A stretch of 58,262 nucleotides of DNA from a virus: IMG/VR virus record IMGVR_UViG_3300043637_000004, positions 1-58,262 of that record; one strand, written 5' to 3'. The position numbers were made by a program, and so were the translations under genes. Numbering within the stretch: the stretch's first letter is position 1; every line of letters begins with the position of its first letter. Below, piece by piece: positions 23,062-32,974 of the stretch. Under the pieces are notes generated by a model. It made no database searches, was not told where the DNA came from, and was given only the letters and a program-made list of their open reading frames with translations.

Positions 23062-24689
23062 ACTACGAACCGGTACCGCTGGACTTCAGGCCCTCCAACG
23101 AGAAGGAGTTTGAGCTGGCGCTGCTGGACCCGATGTGGCGGCTGTGCAGCGGCCAGTTGTACAAGATCATGCTGAAGGAGCGGGACGACGACGAGGGCGG
23201 CATGGTGGTGCCATTCCGACCGAACTCGATGCAGTCGAAGTTCCTGGATGCAATCTGGTATCGCAACATCGTCTGCAAGGCCCGCCAGCAAGGCTACACC
23301 ACCCTCATCAGCATGATGTGGCTGGACCACGCGCTGTTCGTGGCCGACCAGCGCTGCGGCATGGTGGCGCAGACCGAGAAGCACGCAATGGGCTTCTTCC
23401 GGGACAAGGTGGTGTTCGCCTACAACAACCTGCCGCCGGAGCTGAAGGCCCGCATGCCCGTGGCGAAGCAGACCGTTGACGAGCTGTTCTTCGCCCACAA
23501 CAACAGCAGCATCCAGGTGGCCACGTCGCTGCGATCCGGCTTCATCCACCGCCTGCACGTGAGCGAGTACGGGAAGATCTGCCAGGCCTTCCCGGAGAAG
23601 GCCGCCGAGATCGTGAATGGGTCGTTGCCGTCTGTTCCGAATGACGGCATCGTCGTGATCGAGAGCTCGGCCGAGGGCCGGGAGGGCGACTTCTACATCA
23701 AGGTCCAGCAGGCGCTTGCGATTCAGGAGCGTGGCGTCGCGCTCACACCAAAGCACTACCGGCTTCATTTCTGCGCGTGGTGGGAGAACCCTGACTACGC
23801 GCTTGAAGAGGGCTATGTCGATATCACGCAGAAGGACGTGGAGTATTTCCAGGCTGTCGAGGCCGAATGCGAGATGTCGCTGAACGAGGCGCAGAGGCGC
23901 TGGTACATCGCCACTCGCGACGGCGACTTTTCAGGCCAGGAAGAGAGTATGTGGCGGCAATACCCGTCCACCATCGCCGAGCCGTTCCAGGTTTCCACAG
24001 GCGGCAAGTGGTATGCCAAGCAGCTTTCCATTCTGCGCAAGAAGGGGCGGATCGCGGCCGTGCCGCCGGTCGATGGCCTTCCCGTGCACACGTGCTGGGA
24101 TATTGGCGGCGGCGACGGCACGGCGGTGTGGATGTTCCAGTACGTCGGCACGGAATACCACTTCATCGGGTTTGAAGAGGGGTGGGATGAGCCCTACAAC
24201 TTCTACATCGTGAAGTTGCAGCAGTATGGGTACGTGTGGGGTGACCACCTGCTGCCGCACGATGCCGGGCAGAAGCGCCAGACCGGGCACCGCATGCTCG
24301 CGGCCATCGACAGCCTGCGGGCGCTGGCGCTGGGCGGACGCTGGCGGCTGGTGCCCAAGGTGACCGACCTGACGGTGGGCATCAACGAGACGCGATCGAT
24401 CCTGGGCCAGTGCCGGTTCGACGTGAACGCGTGCAAGGACGGCCTGCGCCACCTGGAGCTGTACAGCAAGATCTGGAACGAGCGTGCCAGCGACTGGAGC
24501 AACGCCCCCAACAAGACGAACGGGCACAGCGAGGCCGCGGACGCGATCCGCCAGTTCGCCCAGTTCCGGGCCCGTGAGCGGCTGCTGGGTCGTGATGGGG
24601 GCGACACCACGGCGCCACCGGCCCCGGCCGGAGTGGTGAACAACGTCTTCAGGGACGTTTCAACGGGTGGCGGCTGGATGTCGAACTGA
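23058..24689 (+). CDS. terL: Terminase large subunit
   Basis: 543 residues, near P22 gp2 (499). Deviant Walker A CKARQQGYTT at residues 73-82, Walker B-like RLHVSEYGK around 165-173, coupling motif VVIESSAEG at about 199-207. The nuclease half begins with CWDIGGGDGTAVW (first acidic residue) and ends near NKTNGHSEAADAIRQFA. This ATPase/nuclease motor pumps DNA into procapsids and cuts it; the P22-like neighbours suggest headful packaging. Confidence 0.95.
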   Translation: MNYEPVPLDFRPSNEKEFELALLDPMWRLCSGQLYKIMLKERDDDEGGMVVPFRPNSMQSKFLDAIWYRNIVCKARQQGYTTLISMMWLDHALFVADQRCGMVAQTEKHAMGFFRDKVVFAYNNLPPELKARMPVAKQTVDELFFAHNNSSIQVATSLRSGFIHRLHVSEYGKICQAFPEKAAEIVNGSLPSVPNDGIVVIESSAEGREGDFYIKVQQALAIQERGVALTPKHYRLHFCAWWENPDYALEEGYVDITQKDVEYFQAVEAECEMSLNEAQRRWYIATRDGDFSGQEESMWRQYPSTIAEPFQVSTGGKWYAKQLSILRKKGRIAAVPPVDGLPVHTCWDIGGGDGTAVWMFQYVGTEYHFIGFEEGWDEPYNFYIVKLQQYGYVWGDHLLPHDAGQKRQTGHRMLAAIDSLRALALGGRWRLVPKVTDLTVGINETRSILGQCRFDVNACKDGLRHLELYSKIWNERASDWSNAPNKTNGHSEAADAIRQFAQFRARERLLGRDGGDTTAPPAPAGVVNNVFRDVSTGGGWMSN

Positions 24690-24710
24690 CCTCGAAAGGA
24701 GGTGCGAGGC

Positions 24711-24730
24711 TACACTGTGAGCGCGCACTT
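24711..24730 (+). promoter_or_regulatory. Late-gene promoter-like element A
   Basis: TACACT (24711-24716) is followed directly by GTGAGCGCGCACTT (24717-24730), 28 bases before the ATG at 24745. Element B at 30761-30780 has the same layout and spacing. No good -35 is visible here. Confidence 0.4.
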
Positions 24731-24744
24731 ACTTTGGGGGTTAT

Positions 24745-25119
24745 ATGGCGGCACCGGGACGGCAATACTTCGAGGGGGTCATTTCGGTCCAGAACGCCAC
24801 ACCCGGCGGACCTGCGACCGAAGGCAGCGCCGTGGAGATGGACACCACGGACGCGAGGACGCTGACGATGCAGGTGGTCGGCACCTACGGCGTCAGCGCG
24901 CTGTCGATCCAGGTCACGAACAACGGCAGGAACTGGGTCACGCTGGCGGGTACGGGGACGGTGACGCGGCAGACCACTGGCGTTGCCACGGCGACGGTGA
25001 CGGCGGCTGAGCAGGATTGCTACGCTATCGTCTGCCCCGGCTTCAGCCGCATGCGGGTGACGGCGCTGGGCGCGATCACGGGCAGGGCCCAGATCACGCT
25101 GCGGACGGTGGCGGGCTGA
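24745..25119 (+). CDS. Small structural protein (head-associated), unknown
   Basis: 124 residues between terminase and portal, beta-rich with Thr/Val repeats: TLTMQVVGTYGVSALSIQVT, NNGRNWVTLAGTG, ITGRAQITLRTVAG. A beta-sandwich (Ig-like or decoration-like) fold is plausible. A GGGGG tract serves as ribosome binding site. Family not recognised. Confidence 0.5.
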   Translation: MAAPGRQYFEGVISVQNATPGGPATEGSAVEMDTTDARTLTMQVVGTYGVSALSIQVTNNGRNWVTLAGTGTVTRQTTGVATATVTAAEQDCYAIVCPGFSRMRVTALGAITGRAQITLRTVAG

Positions 25120-25120
25120 G

Positions 25121-27604
25121 ATGGCCGATACCGTTTCAGAAGCGAAGGAGTTGTGGCAAGAGGCCGACGACTTCTACCGCGAAGAGCACCAGCGCATGCT
25201 GGAGGACTTGGAGTTCAGCAACCCCGCCGATCCCAAGCAGTGGACGGAGGCGGACAAGAAGGCGCGGGAGGAAAACAAGAGGCCGTGCCTGACGCTGGAC
25301 CAGACGAACCAGGTCATCGACCAGGTGGCCAACGACGCCCGGCAGAACCGGCGCGGAGTGGACATCACGCCCACGGACACGCAAGGCAGCAAGCGCACGG
25401 CCGAGGTGATGGAGGGGATGGTCAGGCAGGTGGAGTACGAGAACCGCGCCTACATCGCCTACAACACAGCCCTGGACTTCGCCGCGCGCATGGGCAAGGG
25501 CTACTTCCGCATCGGCACCAGGATGCTGAACCCGGCCATGAACTGGCAGAAGATCACGGTTTCGGCCATCGTGTCGCCGCTGTCCGTGCGCTTCGACACC
25601 GGCAGCGTGGAGCTGGACGGCATGGACGGCAAGTGGTGCTTCAACGCCTACGACATGCACCGGCGCCAGTTCAAGAAGAAGTACGGCGACAAGACCGCCC
25701 ACACGTCGTGGACGGACACCGTGGGCCGCGACAACTTCATCACGCTCTGCGAGTACTTCTACGTGGACGAGGTGGCCGAGAAGTACCTTCACGTGGTGCA
25801 GAGCGATGGCGTCGAACGCCAGATCCTGGCCGCAGACTGGGAAGCCGAGGCAGGTTCAGCGCAACAGCGCGGGCTGGGGCTGCAACCTGGCCGCGACTTC
25901 GAGGTGATGCAGGCGCAGACCCGGTATTGCCTCTACAGCGGCTCCGAGAAACTGGAGGAGGACCGGGACTTTCCTTCGCAGTACATCCCCATCGTGCCGG
26001 TGTACGGGCACGTGCTGTGGATCAAGAACAAGCGCTACGTCTGCGGGCTCTCGCGGCGGATGCGCGAGTCGCAGCGGCTGCGAAACTTCGAGCGCAGCGC
26101 CTGGGTGGAGGTGGCTGGTCAGCAGCCCAAGGTGCCGTGGATCGTACCTGTCGAGGGCATCGCCGGGCACGAGGACAAGTGGAAGAACGCGAACCGTAGC
26201 AGTGACTCTGCTCTGGTCTACAACGCCTTCACGGCCGACGGACAAGCAATCCCGCCACCACAGCGATCTGCCCCGCCAAACGGTGCCCAGGTGTTCGCGG
26301 CCGGCGTGAACATGGCCACCGACGACTTGCAGGCGAGCGTGGGCTACTACCGCTCGAACTACGGCGCCCCCAGCAACGCCGTCAGCGGAAAGGCCAAGCT
26401 GGCAGACCAGCGCGAGGGCGACACAGCCACCTTCCACTACCAGGACAACCTGTCCATCGCCATCGAGCACGGCGGCCGGATCATGGTGGACATGATCCCG
26501 CGGGTGATGGACAGTAAGCGCGAGGTGACGGTGCGCTCGATCGCGGGCGCTGCCGAAGACGTGGTGGTTGACCCGGATGCCGGCGAGGCGTTCCAGCAGG
26601 GCGCCAACGGCAGCAAGGTCGTGAACTTCAACAAGGGCGGCTACGCCGTGCACGTGAAGACCGGTCCCGCGTACCACACGCTGCGGCAGGAGGCGAGCAC
26701 GGCCATGACAGAGCTGCTTTCGCGCAACCCGGCTCTGATGCAGATCCTGGGCCCGTGGTGGCTGCGGATGCAGGACTGGCCAGGCGCCGACCACGCGGCC
26801 GAGCTTCTGATGGCGGTGGCGCCGAAACCGATCCAGGACCTGGAGAACAAGAACACCAAGATCCCGGCCGAGGTGCGGCCTATCATCGCCGGCATGGAGC
26901 AGCAGATCGAGGCGGCGGCGCAGCAGATCCAGGAAATGGGCCAGGCGCTGCAGCAGGCGCAGATGCAGTTGCAGGACAAGCAGGCCGACGCCCAGGCGAA
27001 GATGATGGATGCCGACACAAAGGCCGGCGAGGCGCAGGTGAACGCCCAGGTGAAGGTGGCCGAGCTGGCCCTGCGCGAGCGCGATATGGGCCTGCGCGAG
27101 CGAGAAATGGTGCTGCGCGAGCTTCAGGCAGCCCAGCAGGCCGACCAGGCGGCCCAGTCCGGCAACGACACTGACAACGGCCTGGAGGTGGCGCTGAAGG
27201 CCAGCATCGACGATCAGAAGCTGGAGATCGATCGCTACAACGCCGAGACGAAGCGCATGCAGGTCGAGCAGGACGGAGAGATCGCTGCGAGGAAGGCCGA
27301 TCAGGAGGCTGCGGCCCTGGCGCTGGCCGCGGACAAGGACGAGCAAGACCGGGTGACCCAGGGCGCGGGCCCTGCCGGTGAGGCCCAGTCCAGCGCCCAG
27401 CCCGCGGCGGCACTCGACTCCGGCATGGCCGCGGCCCTGCTGGTGGCGCTGCAAACGCTACAGCAGACGGTGGATTCGCTCACGGCGTCTAAAAACAAGG
27501 TGGCGCGCATGACGAAGGTCGGTGATGGGACCTGGCAGATGGAGAGCGTGGAGACGCCGGCTGAACAGCCTGGCGCTGATGAACTCGAAGGAGATGAGGC
27601 TTGA
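25121..27604 (+). CDS. P22-like portal protein
   Basis: 827 residues; P22 gp1 has 725. The N-terminus has EAKELWQEADDFYREEHQRM, then KRPCLTLDQTNQVIDQVAND ARQNRRG, the usual portal beginning. The core PSNAVSGKAKLADQREGDTA and HYQDNLSIAIEHGGRIMVDM match P22-type portals. Residues about 575-800 form a long Gln/Ala/Arg-rich coiled coil, expected for an extended helical barrel. Twelve copies form the DNA entry channel at one capsid vertex. The stop overlaps the next gene by TTGA. Confidence 0.92.
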   Translation: MADTVSEAKELWQEADDFYREEHQRMLEDLEFSNPADPKQWTEADKKAREENKRPCLTLDQTNQVIDQVANDARQNRRGVDITPTDTQGSKRTAEVMEGMVRQVEYENRAYIAYNTALDFAARMGKGYFRIGTRMLNPAMNWQKITVSAIVSPLSVRFDTGSVELDGMDGKWCFNAYDMHRRQFKKKYGDKTAHTSWTDTVGRDNFITLCEYFYVDEVAEKYLHVVQSDGVERQILAADWEAEAGSAQQRGLGLQPGRDFEVMQAQTRYCLYSGSEKLEEDRDFPSQYIPIVPVYGHVLWIKNKRYVCGLSRRMRESQRLRNFERSAWVEVAGQQPKVPWIVPVEGIAGHEDKWKNANRSSDSALVYNAFTADGQAIPPPQRSAPPNGAQVFAAGVNMATDDLQASVGYYRSNYGAPSNAVSGKAKLADQREGDTATFHYQDNLSIAIEHGGRIMVDMIPRVMDSKREVTVRSIAGAAEDVVVDPDAGEAFQQGANGSKVVNFNKGGYAVHVKTGPAYHTLRQEASTAMTELLSRNPALMQILGPWWLRMQDWPGADHAAELLMAVAPKPIQDLENKNTKIPAEVRPIIAGMEQQIEAAAQQIQEMGQALQQAQMQLQDKQADAQAKMMDADTKAGEAQVNAQVKVAELALRERDMGLREREMVLRELQAAQQADQAAQSGNDTDNGLEVALKASIDDQKLEIDRYNAETKRMQVEQDGEIAARKADQEAAALALAADKDEQDRVTQGAGPAGEAQSSAQPAAALDSGMAAALLVALQTLQQTVDSLTASKNKVARMTKVGDGTWQMESVETPAEQPGADELEGDEA

Positions 27605-30246
27605 CCCAACTTTTCGCGAACAACGCCCAGAGCACGGTGGCGTCCCTGGTTGGCGCGGCCGATAACACGGTGCAGGTTGCCAGCGGCGATGGTTCGCTGT
27701 TCCCGACGCCAGCCGGCGGCGACTACTTCCGCGTCACGCTCACCCAGGCCGGCGACGAAAGCTCGTGGGAGATCCTGACGTGCACCGCCCGCAGCGGCGA
27801 CGTGCTCACCGTCACACGGGCGCAGGAGGGCACCGCCACGGCGACCTGGGCAGTTGGCAGCAAGGTCGAGTTGCGCCTCACGGCTGGCGTGCTGTGGCCG
27901 CTGGAGTCGAGCGTCTCCGGCAACCTGCCGGTGGCGAACCTGGATGGCGGGACCAATGCCGACGCGACCACGGTATGGCATGGCGACGGAGCCTGGCGCG
28001 TGCCTGCATCAGTATCAGGCACCGTCACCTCGGTGGATATCACGCCGCCCAGCGAGGGCATCACGGCCAGCGGCGGACCAATCACGTCGTCAGGGTCCAT
28101 CGTGTTGGAACTTGCGAACGACCTGGCTGCTGTGGAAGACCTGTTTGGCGCAGGGATTGCCGTGCGGGTGGACGAGGATGTGTGGGAACTGCGTGAGATT
28201 GAAGGGGCGCCTACTCGGATAGATGTCGTGGACGGCGACGGCTCGGGCGGGAATCCAACGATTGACATCTCGGCCTCGTACAACGGGCAGTCCACCATCA
28301 CTACGCTCGGGACAGTAGTGATCGGAGGTTGGCAGGCTACCCCGGTTGACGTGCCATACGGCGGCACGGGGCTCGTCAGCGTCGGATCGGCTGGGTCCTT
28401 GCTGTATTCCACGTCGCCGTCTACCTTGGGCATCGTCCCTCCGAGCGCTGATGGGTTCGTGTTGACGCTCGTTTCTGGCGCGCCGGACTGGCAGCCATCA
28501 ACGCTCACCGGCGGCACCGTCACCAGCGTGGGCATCACCCCACCAGCCGCAGGTATCACGGTCTCTGGTGGGCCGGTCACAACGTCCGGTGCAATCACGC
28601 TGGCCCTAGCCAATGACCTGGCCGGTCTGGAGGGATTGAGCAGCTCCGGCCTGGCCTCGCGGACTGGGGTCGATACATGGGCAGTCCGGGCCGTCGTTGG
28701 GGTGAACAACCGCACAACGATCACGGACGGCAATGGCGTGGCGGGTGACCCGACAGTAGACATCGCAGTAACCTACGTCGGGCAGACCAGCATCACCACG
28801 CTCGGAACAGTTGGCACCGGGGTCTGGCAGGGTACGACCGTTGCGGCCAACTTCGGCGGTACCGGGTTCATTTCCTACGCGGTGGGTGACATCCTATTCG
28901 CCAGCACCACCAGCGTGTTGTCGAAGTTGGCTGACGTGGCAACCGGCAATGCGCTCATCTCCGGCGGGGTCGGCGTAGCTCCGGCCTGGGGAAAGATCGG
29001 TCTGGCCACCCACGTCTCTGGCTCCCTGCCGGCCGGAAACGGCGGCACCGGGTACTCCAGTTTCACGGATGGCGACCTTCTGGTAGGACTCAACGGGGCG
29101 GTGATAGCCAAACTGGCTATCGGCAGCACGAACCAAGTTCTGACTGTCGTTGGCGGCCTGCCGGCATGGGGTGGGGCACCAAGCAGCGCCCTGACGTCCA
29201 CCAACATCGGTTATGGCAACGGGTCGAACGTGCTCACCGGCACATCCACCTTCACTTGGACGAACTCGACGCTTACGATGCAGATGGGCGCAGGCACCGG
29301 GGTGTCCACCATCCAAACTGCCGCGGCGTCCAGCGGCTCCAATGCGGCGTCCTTGACGATCCAGACAGGTGCCGCGAACTCCGGCGTTGTAGGGGCTGGG
29401 TTGCTGACGCTTCAGGGCGGTGCTGGGGCCGGCACATCGGCAGCCGGCAGCGTCGCCATCACAGCCGGCAACAACCCGAGCTCCGGGGCCGGTGGCTCGG
29501 TGTCAATCACAGCAGGAACAAGCTCAAGTGGCACAGCCGGCAACTTCACCGTGGTTGTCAACGGCACCACGCGGCTGACCATCGCGAACACTGGCGCCGC
29601 CACGTTCCAGTCGTCGCTGGCGGGCACCTCCGGCGTGTTCTCGTCCACGCTGGAAAGCACGTCGCTGCTGGTCACGGGATCGACGGCGCCAGCCAACGGC
29701 ATGTACCTCCAGGCCGCTGGCGTGGTCGGACTGGCGGCCAACTCCACGGCGGCCTACAAGTACGGGTCGAACGCCTTCCTGTCCCAGACGGACAACTCGC
29801 GTGACCTCGGCGAGGCATCCACCGGGCGCTGGCGCAATCTCTACATCGTCAACAGCCCGACCGTTGGCTCTGACCTGCGCGGCAAAACCGATGTGGTTGA
29901 TTGCGATCTGGGGCTGAACTTCGTGCTGGCCCTTCGGCCGATCGCCTACCGGCAACTGGTGGGCAAGGTCGAGGTGAGCAAGGACGGATTGAACACGGAA
30001 ACACCGGTGCCTGGTGATCGCGTGCACCGCGGCTTCGGCGCGCAGCAGGTACGCGAGGTGCTTGGCCAGTTCGGGCTGGACGGACGAACCTTCGCCGGCT
30101 GGTGCCTGGCCGACCCGGCCGACCCAGAGTCACGCCAGGCACTTCGCCACGAGCAGTTCATCGCGCCGATGGTGAAGGCGATCCAGGAACAGGCTGCCCA
30201 GATCGCGGAACTGCGCGCCCAGGTGACGAAGCTGCTGGGCGGCTGA
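27601..30246 (+). CDS. Tail fibre/spike with S74 chaperone domain
   Basis: 881 residues from TTG, overlapping the portal stop by TTGA. The N-terminal part (about 1-100) is a likely attachment domain. Two copies of a beta-rich unit follow (GTVTSVDITPPSEGITASGG and GTVTSVGITPPAAGITVSGG, each with ITTLGTV and GGTG), then Gly/Ser/Ala-rich repeats. The C-terminus from about residue 757, SDLRGKTDVVDCDLGLNFVL, ALRPIAYRQL, HRGFGAQQVREVL, is a peptidase S74 intramolecular chaperone, which trims itself with a Ser-Lys dyad. Host recognition is the likely role. Its place between portal and scaffold is unusual for P22-type order. Confidence 0.88.
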   Translation: MTQLFANNAQSTVASLVGAADNTVQVASGDGSLFPTPAGGDYFRVTLTQAGDESSWEILTCTARSGDVLTVTRAQEGTATATWAVGSKVELRLTAGVLWPLESSVSGNLPVANLDGGTNADATTVWHGDGAWRVPASVSGTVTSVDITPPSEGITASGGPITSSGSIVLELANDLAAVEDLFGAGIAVRVDEDVWELREIEGAPTRIDVVDGDGSGGNPTIDISASYNGQSTITTLGTVVIGGWQATPVDVPYGGTGLVSVGSAGSLLYSTSPSTLGIVPPSADGFVLTLVSGAPDWQPSTLTGGTVTSVGITPPAAGITVSGGPVTTSGAITLALANDLAGLEGLSSSGLASRTGVDTWAVRAVVGVNNRTTITDGNGVAGDPTVDIAVTYVGQTSITTLGTVGTGVWQGTTVAANFGGTGFISYAVGDILFASTTSVLSKLADVATGNALISGGVGVAPAWGKIGLATHVSGSLPAGNGGTGYSSFTDGDLLVGLNGAVIAKLAIGSTNQVLTVVGGLPAWGGAPSSALTSTNIGYGNGSNVLTGTSTFTWTNSTLTMQMGAGTGVSTIQTAAASSGSNAASLTIQTGAANSGVVGAGLLTLQGGAGAGTSAAGSVAITAGNNPSSGAGGSVSITAGTSSSGTAGNFTVVVNGTTRLTIANTGAATFQSSLAGTSGVFSSTLESTSLLVTGSTAPANGMYLQAAGVVGLAANSTAAYKYGSNAFLSQTDNSRDLGEASTGRWRNLYIVNSPTVGSDLRGKTDVVDCDLGLNFVLALRPIAYRQLVGKVEVSKDGLNTETPVPGDRVHRGFGAQQVREVLGQFGLDGRTFAGWCLADPADPESRQALRHEQFIAPMVKAIQEQAAQIAELRAQVTKLLGG

Positions 30247-30259
30247 GCGGAGCGGCGCC

Positions 30260-30727
30260 GTGCGCTTCAACTCCGCGCCCATCAACGGCGCCGCCTTCAA
30301 CGACGAAGTCGCGACTACAGAACCGCCAGTCCCGCCACCACCGCCTGAGCCGGCTACCGGTGGTGGCGGGACATGGGGCGCCGGACCGAGCCACCGCTTC
30401 GTTGTCCACTACGGCAAGGAATACCCAGAGGATGCGCGCACGCCGGTGGCGCAGGCCGTTGCCGAGGTGGCTGGCGAAGTCGCCGAGCCAGCTCCGCCGC
30501 CGGCCACCATCCGGCGATCCATGCCGCGCCGCCGTTCCTTCTTCACGCCGGACCCGCCTGGTGCAGCCGAGATCCTGCTGGCTGAACTGCTGGTGTTCCA
30601 GCAGGCTGACATGCTGCTGGCCGCCAAGATCCAGGCCGACCTGCTTGGCATCCGGTCCCTGCGCGAAGCCGCTCTGATCCAGGAAGAGGAAGAGGCGCTG
30701 GAGCTATTCATGCTCTTGGAGTCCTGA
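30260..30727 (+). CDS. 155-residue structural-region hypothetical protein
   Basis: GTG start: MRFNSAPINGAAFNDE, a beginning shared with small phage structural proteins, then a Pro/Gly linker and a C-terminal helix pair (EILLAELLVFQQADMLLAAK; EEEEALELFMLLES). Unknown; perhaps a fibre-associated or scaffold-related protein. Confidence 0.55.
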   Translation: MRFNSAPINGAAFNDEVATTEPPVPPPPPEPATGGGGTWGAGPSHRFVVHYGKEYPEDARTPVAQAVAEVAGEVAEPAPPPATIRRSMPRRRSFFTPDPPGAAEILLAELLVFQQADMLLAAKIQADLLGIRSLREAALIQEEEEALELFMLLES

Positions 30728-30736
30728 CAGGTAGGT

Positions 30737-30780
30737 TTGACAAGTTAGTGCATACTCCGGCACATTGTGAGTACGCACTT
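30737..30780 (+). promoter_or_regulatory. Late-gene promoter-like element B
   Basis: Perfect TTGACA (30737-30742), 18-base spacer, CACATT (30761-30766), then GTGAGTACGCACTT (30767-30780). The 14-base part matches element A at 12 of 14 positions and is again 28 bases before an ATG (30795). It would serve scaffold and coat genes. Confidence 0.6.
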
Positions 30781-30794
30781 CGCGGCGTTGCGCG

Positions 30795-31691
30795 ATGTCA
30801 TACCTGACGGAAGTCATGCCACAACCTCAAGGCTCTGGCGAGCCTCAATCGCCTGAAGACACCACGCAAAAACCGGCGGACGTGGAGCCGAAGACGCCCG
30901 AGGACAGTACGTCCGAGGGGCAGCAGAAGGACAAGGGTACCGGAGAAGGCGCCGAGGACGAAGGCAAGGGCAAGCCCCAGCTTTCTGACAGCGACCGGGC
31001 GATCCGAAGCCTGCAACGCCGCGTCAGCCGACTGACGCAAGAGAAGGCGGTGCTGGCGGCGCGGATGAGCCTGGTGCAGCCGCGCCGAGCCGAAGAATCC
31101 CCCCAAGCTGACCCCGATGAAGACGATGACGAGGGCACGGATGATGGCTGGACTGATCCGGGCAAGCGCAAGCCCCCGGCGCGGCCGGCGACTCCGAAGC
31201 TGACGGAACAGGAAGTGAACCGGCGGGCAGCAGCGCTTGCGGCCGTGCACCTGGAAGCGGGTGAGCACGTGAAGTCCGCCAACGCAGCCGTGCACGCAGG
31301 ACGCAAGGCGTTCAAGGAGTTCGACACCATGTTGCGGACCGTGGCCGATGAGGTCGGCGGGTTCTACGAAGACGACGCCCAAGGCGGCCGGCCACTGCCG
31401 ATTGCCCGGGCGATCTTCGAGGAAACCGACGAGCCTCACAAGGTCATCCGCTACTTGGCTGAGAACCCCGAAGTAGCTGCCGAGCTGGGTGATCTTCCCG
31501 CGCGCCGTCAGATCCGCAGGCTGGCACAGATCGAAGCCGAGATGGGCCAAGCCACGAAACCGAAACCGAGCAATGCCCCGAAGCCGGTTGACGCCCCCAA
31601 GGGTTCCCCGACCGGCTCAGACGAGCCGGATCCGAAGAACGCAGAGGCGTGGATCGCATGGCGAAACGGAAAGCTAGCCAAGCGGGCATAG
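30795..31691 (+). CDS. Scaffolding protein
   Basis: 298 residues, the size of P22 gp8 (303). Acidic and charged N-terminus with low complexity, central predicted helices (SDRAIRSLQRRVSRLTQEKA), and a C-terminal segment, FEETDEPHKVIRYLAENPEV, AAELGDLPARRQIRRLAQIE, typical of scaffold proteins in this family. It directs coat assembly and leaves before maturation. Location between portal/fibre and coat supports the call. Confidence 0.82.
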   Translation: MSYLTEVMPQPQGSGEPQSPEDTTQKPADVEPKTPEDSTSEGQQKDKGTGEGAEDEGKGKPQLSDSDRAIRSLQRRVSRLTQEKAVLAARMSLVQPRRAEESPQADPDEDDDEGTDDGWTDPGKRKPPARPATPKLTEQEVNRRAAALAAVHLEAGEHVKSANAAVHAGRKAFKEFDTMLRTVADEVGGFYEDDAQGGRPLPIARAIFEETDEPHKVIRYLAENPEVAAELGDLPARRQIRRLAQIEAEMGQATKPKPSNAPKPVDAPKGSPTGSDEPDPKNAEAWIAWRNGKLAKRA

Positions 31692-31712
31692 CCCACACCG
31701 AGGTGAAAGAAA

Positions 31713-32945
31713 ATGGCTGACGTACTCCTGACCCCCACGATGATCCTCAACGAGACGATGAGGATGGTAAAAAACAAGTCGGCATTCCTACCGTACATCA
31801 ACAAGCAGTTCAACGACGAGTTCGCCAAGAAGGGCATGAAGGCGGGTTCCTCGGTGTACCCGCGCCGGCCCGTGCAGTTCACGGTGCGAAGCGGCGCCAC
31901 GGCCTCGCTGCAGGACGTGGTGGAAACGAGCGAGGCGATCACCGTCGAGCCCGAGTTCGGCATCGACTGGGACTTCACCGACTTCGACCTGACGCTGAGC
32001 ATCGACAAGTTCAGCGAGCGCTACCTGGCAACGGCCGGCGAGCAACTGGCGACCGAACTGGACATGCGCATCGCCAGCCGCTTCTACAAGCGCATCTACA
32101 ACCACACCGGCACGCCGGGCCAGCGGCCCAGTTCCTCGCTGGCTGTCGGCCAGGCGAACGCGCTGCTGACCAACATGGGGGCTCCGTTGTCGGACCGCAT
32201 CCTGGCGCTGGAGCCGCTGGCGATGGCGAACATGGTCGATGCCCTGAAGGGCGCGTTCAACGACCAGAAGTCGGTGGCCGAGCAGTTCCGCACCGGCCTC
32301 GTGAAGACGCACCTGGGCTGCGACTACCAGTCGTCTCCCAACGTGCCGACCCACCTGGTGGGCGTGTACGGCGGCACGCCGCTGAGCAACGGTGCCACGC
32401 AGGGTTCCACGGGCGCCAACAACGCCTTCGTGGCCACCACGGCGGTGGTGACCGACGGATGGACGGCGACCACCACAGTGCTGACAGAAGGCGACATCAT
32501 CACCTTCGCTGGCGTGAACGCGGTGAACCCGCGCAACAAGCAGGACCTGGGATACCTGAAGCAGTTCGTGGTGACAGCGGCGACGGTGACCGATGGCTCG
32601 GGTAACTCCACCATCACCGTGAGCCCGGGCGTGATTGCCGGCGGCGCCTACCAGAACGTGACGCAGCGCATCGCCGACAACTCGGCGATCACGGTGGTGA
32701 CCGGCACGACGGCGACGGTGTACCCGCAGAACGTGCTGTTCCACCCTGAAGCCTTCACCATGGTGACGGTGGAACTGCCGCTGCCGAACGGCCAGGACAT
32801 GGCCGAGCGCATCACGGTGGACGGCGTGCACATGCGGTTCCTGCGCGGCTTCGACATCACGAACAACAAGCGGATCTGCCGCTTCGACATCATGGCCGGG
32901 TTCGGGTCGTTGAACCGTGATTGGGCGATTCGACTGACCAGTTGA
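31713..32945 (+). CDS. Major capsid protein, P22 coat-like
   Basis: 410 residues; P22 gp5 has 430. The N-terminus MADVLLTPTMILNETMRMVK and the blocks FAKKGMKAGSSVYPRRPVQF, FGIDWDFTDFDLTLSIDKFS and ELDMRIASRFYKRIYN follow the P22 coat family (HK97 fold with an I-domain). A strong terminator follows, as expected for a highly expressed capsid gene. Confidence 0.92.
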   Translation: MADVLLTPTMILNETMRMVKNKSAFLPYINKQFNDEFAKKGMKAGSSVYPRRPVQFTVRSGATASLQDVVETSEAITVEPEFGIDWDFTDFDLTLSIDKFSERYLATAGEQLATELDMRIASRFYKRIYNHTGTPGQRPSSSLAVGQANALLTNMGAPLSDRILALEPLAMANMVDALKGAFNDQKSVAEQFRTGLVKTHLGCDYQSSPNVPTHLVGVYGGTPLSNGATQGSTGANNAFVATTAVVTDGWTATTTVLTEGDIITFAGVNAVNPRNKQDLGYLKQFVVTAATVTDGSGNSTITVSPGVIAGGAYQNVTQRIADNSAITVVTGTTATVYPQNVLFHPEAFTMVTVELPLPNGQDMAERITVDGVHMRFLRGFDITNNKRICRFDIMAGFGSLNRDWAIRLTS

Positions 32946-32974
32946 CCCGGGTTGTTGGCGAGTTCTCCCCTTGT

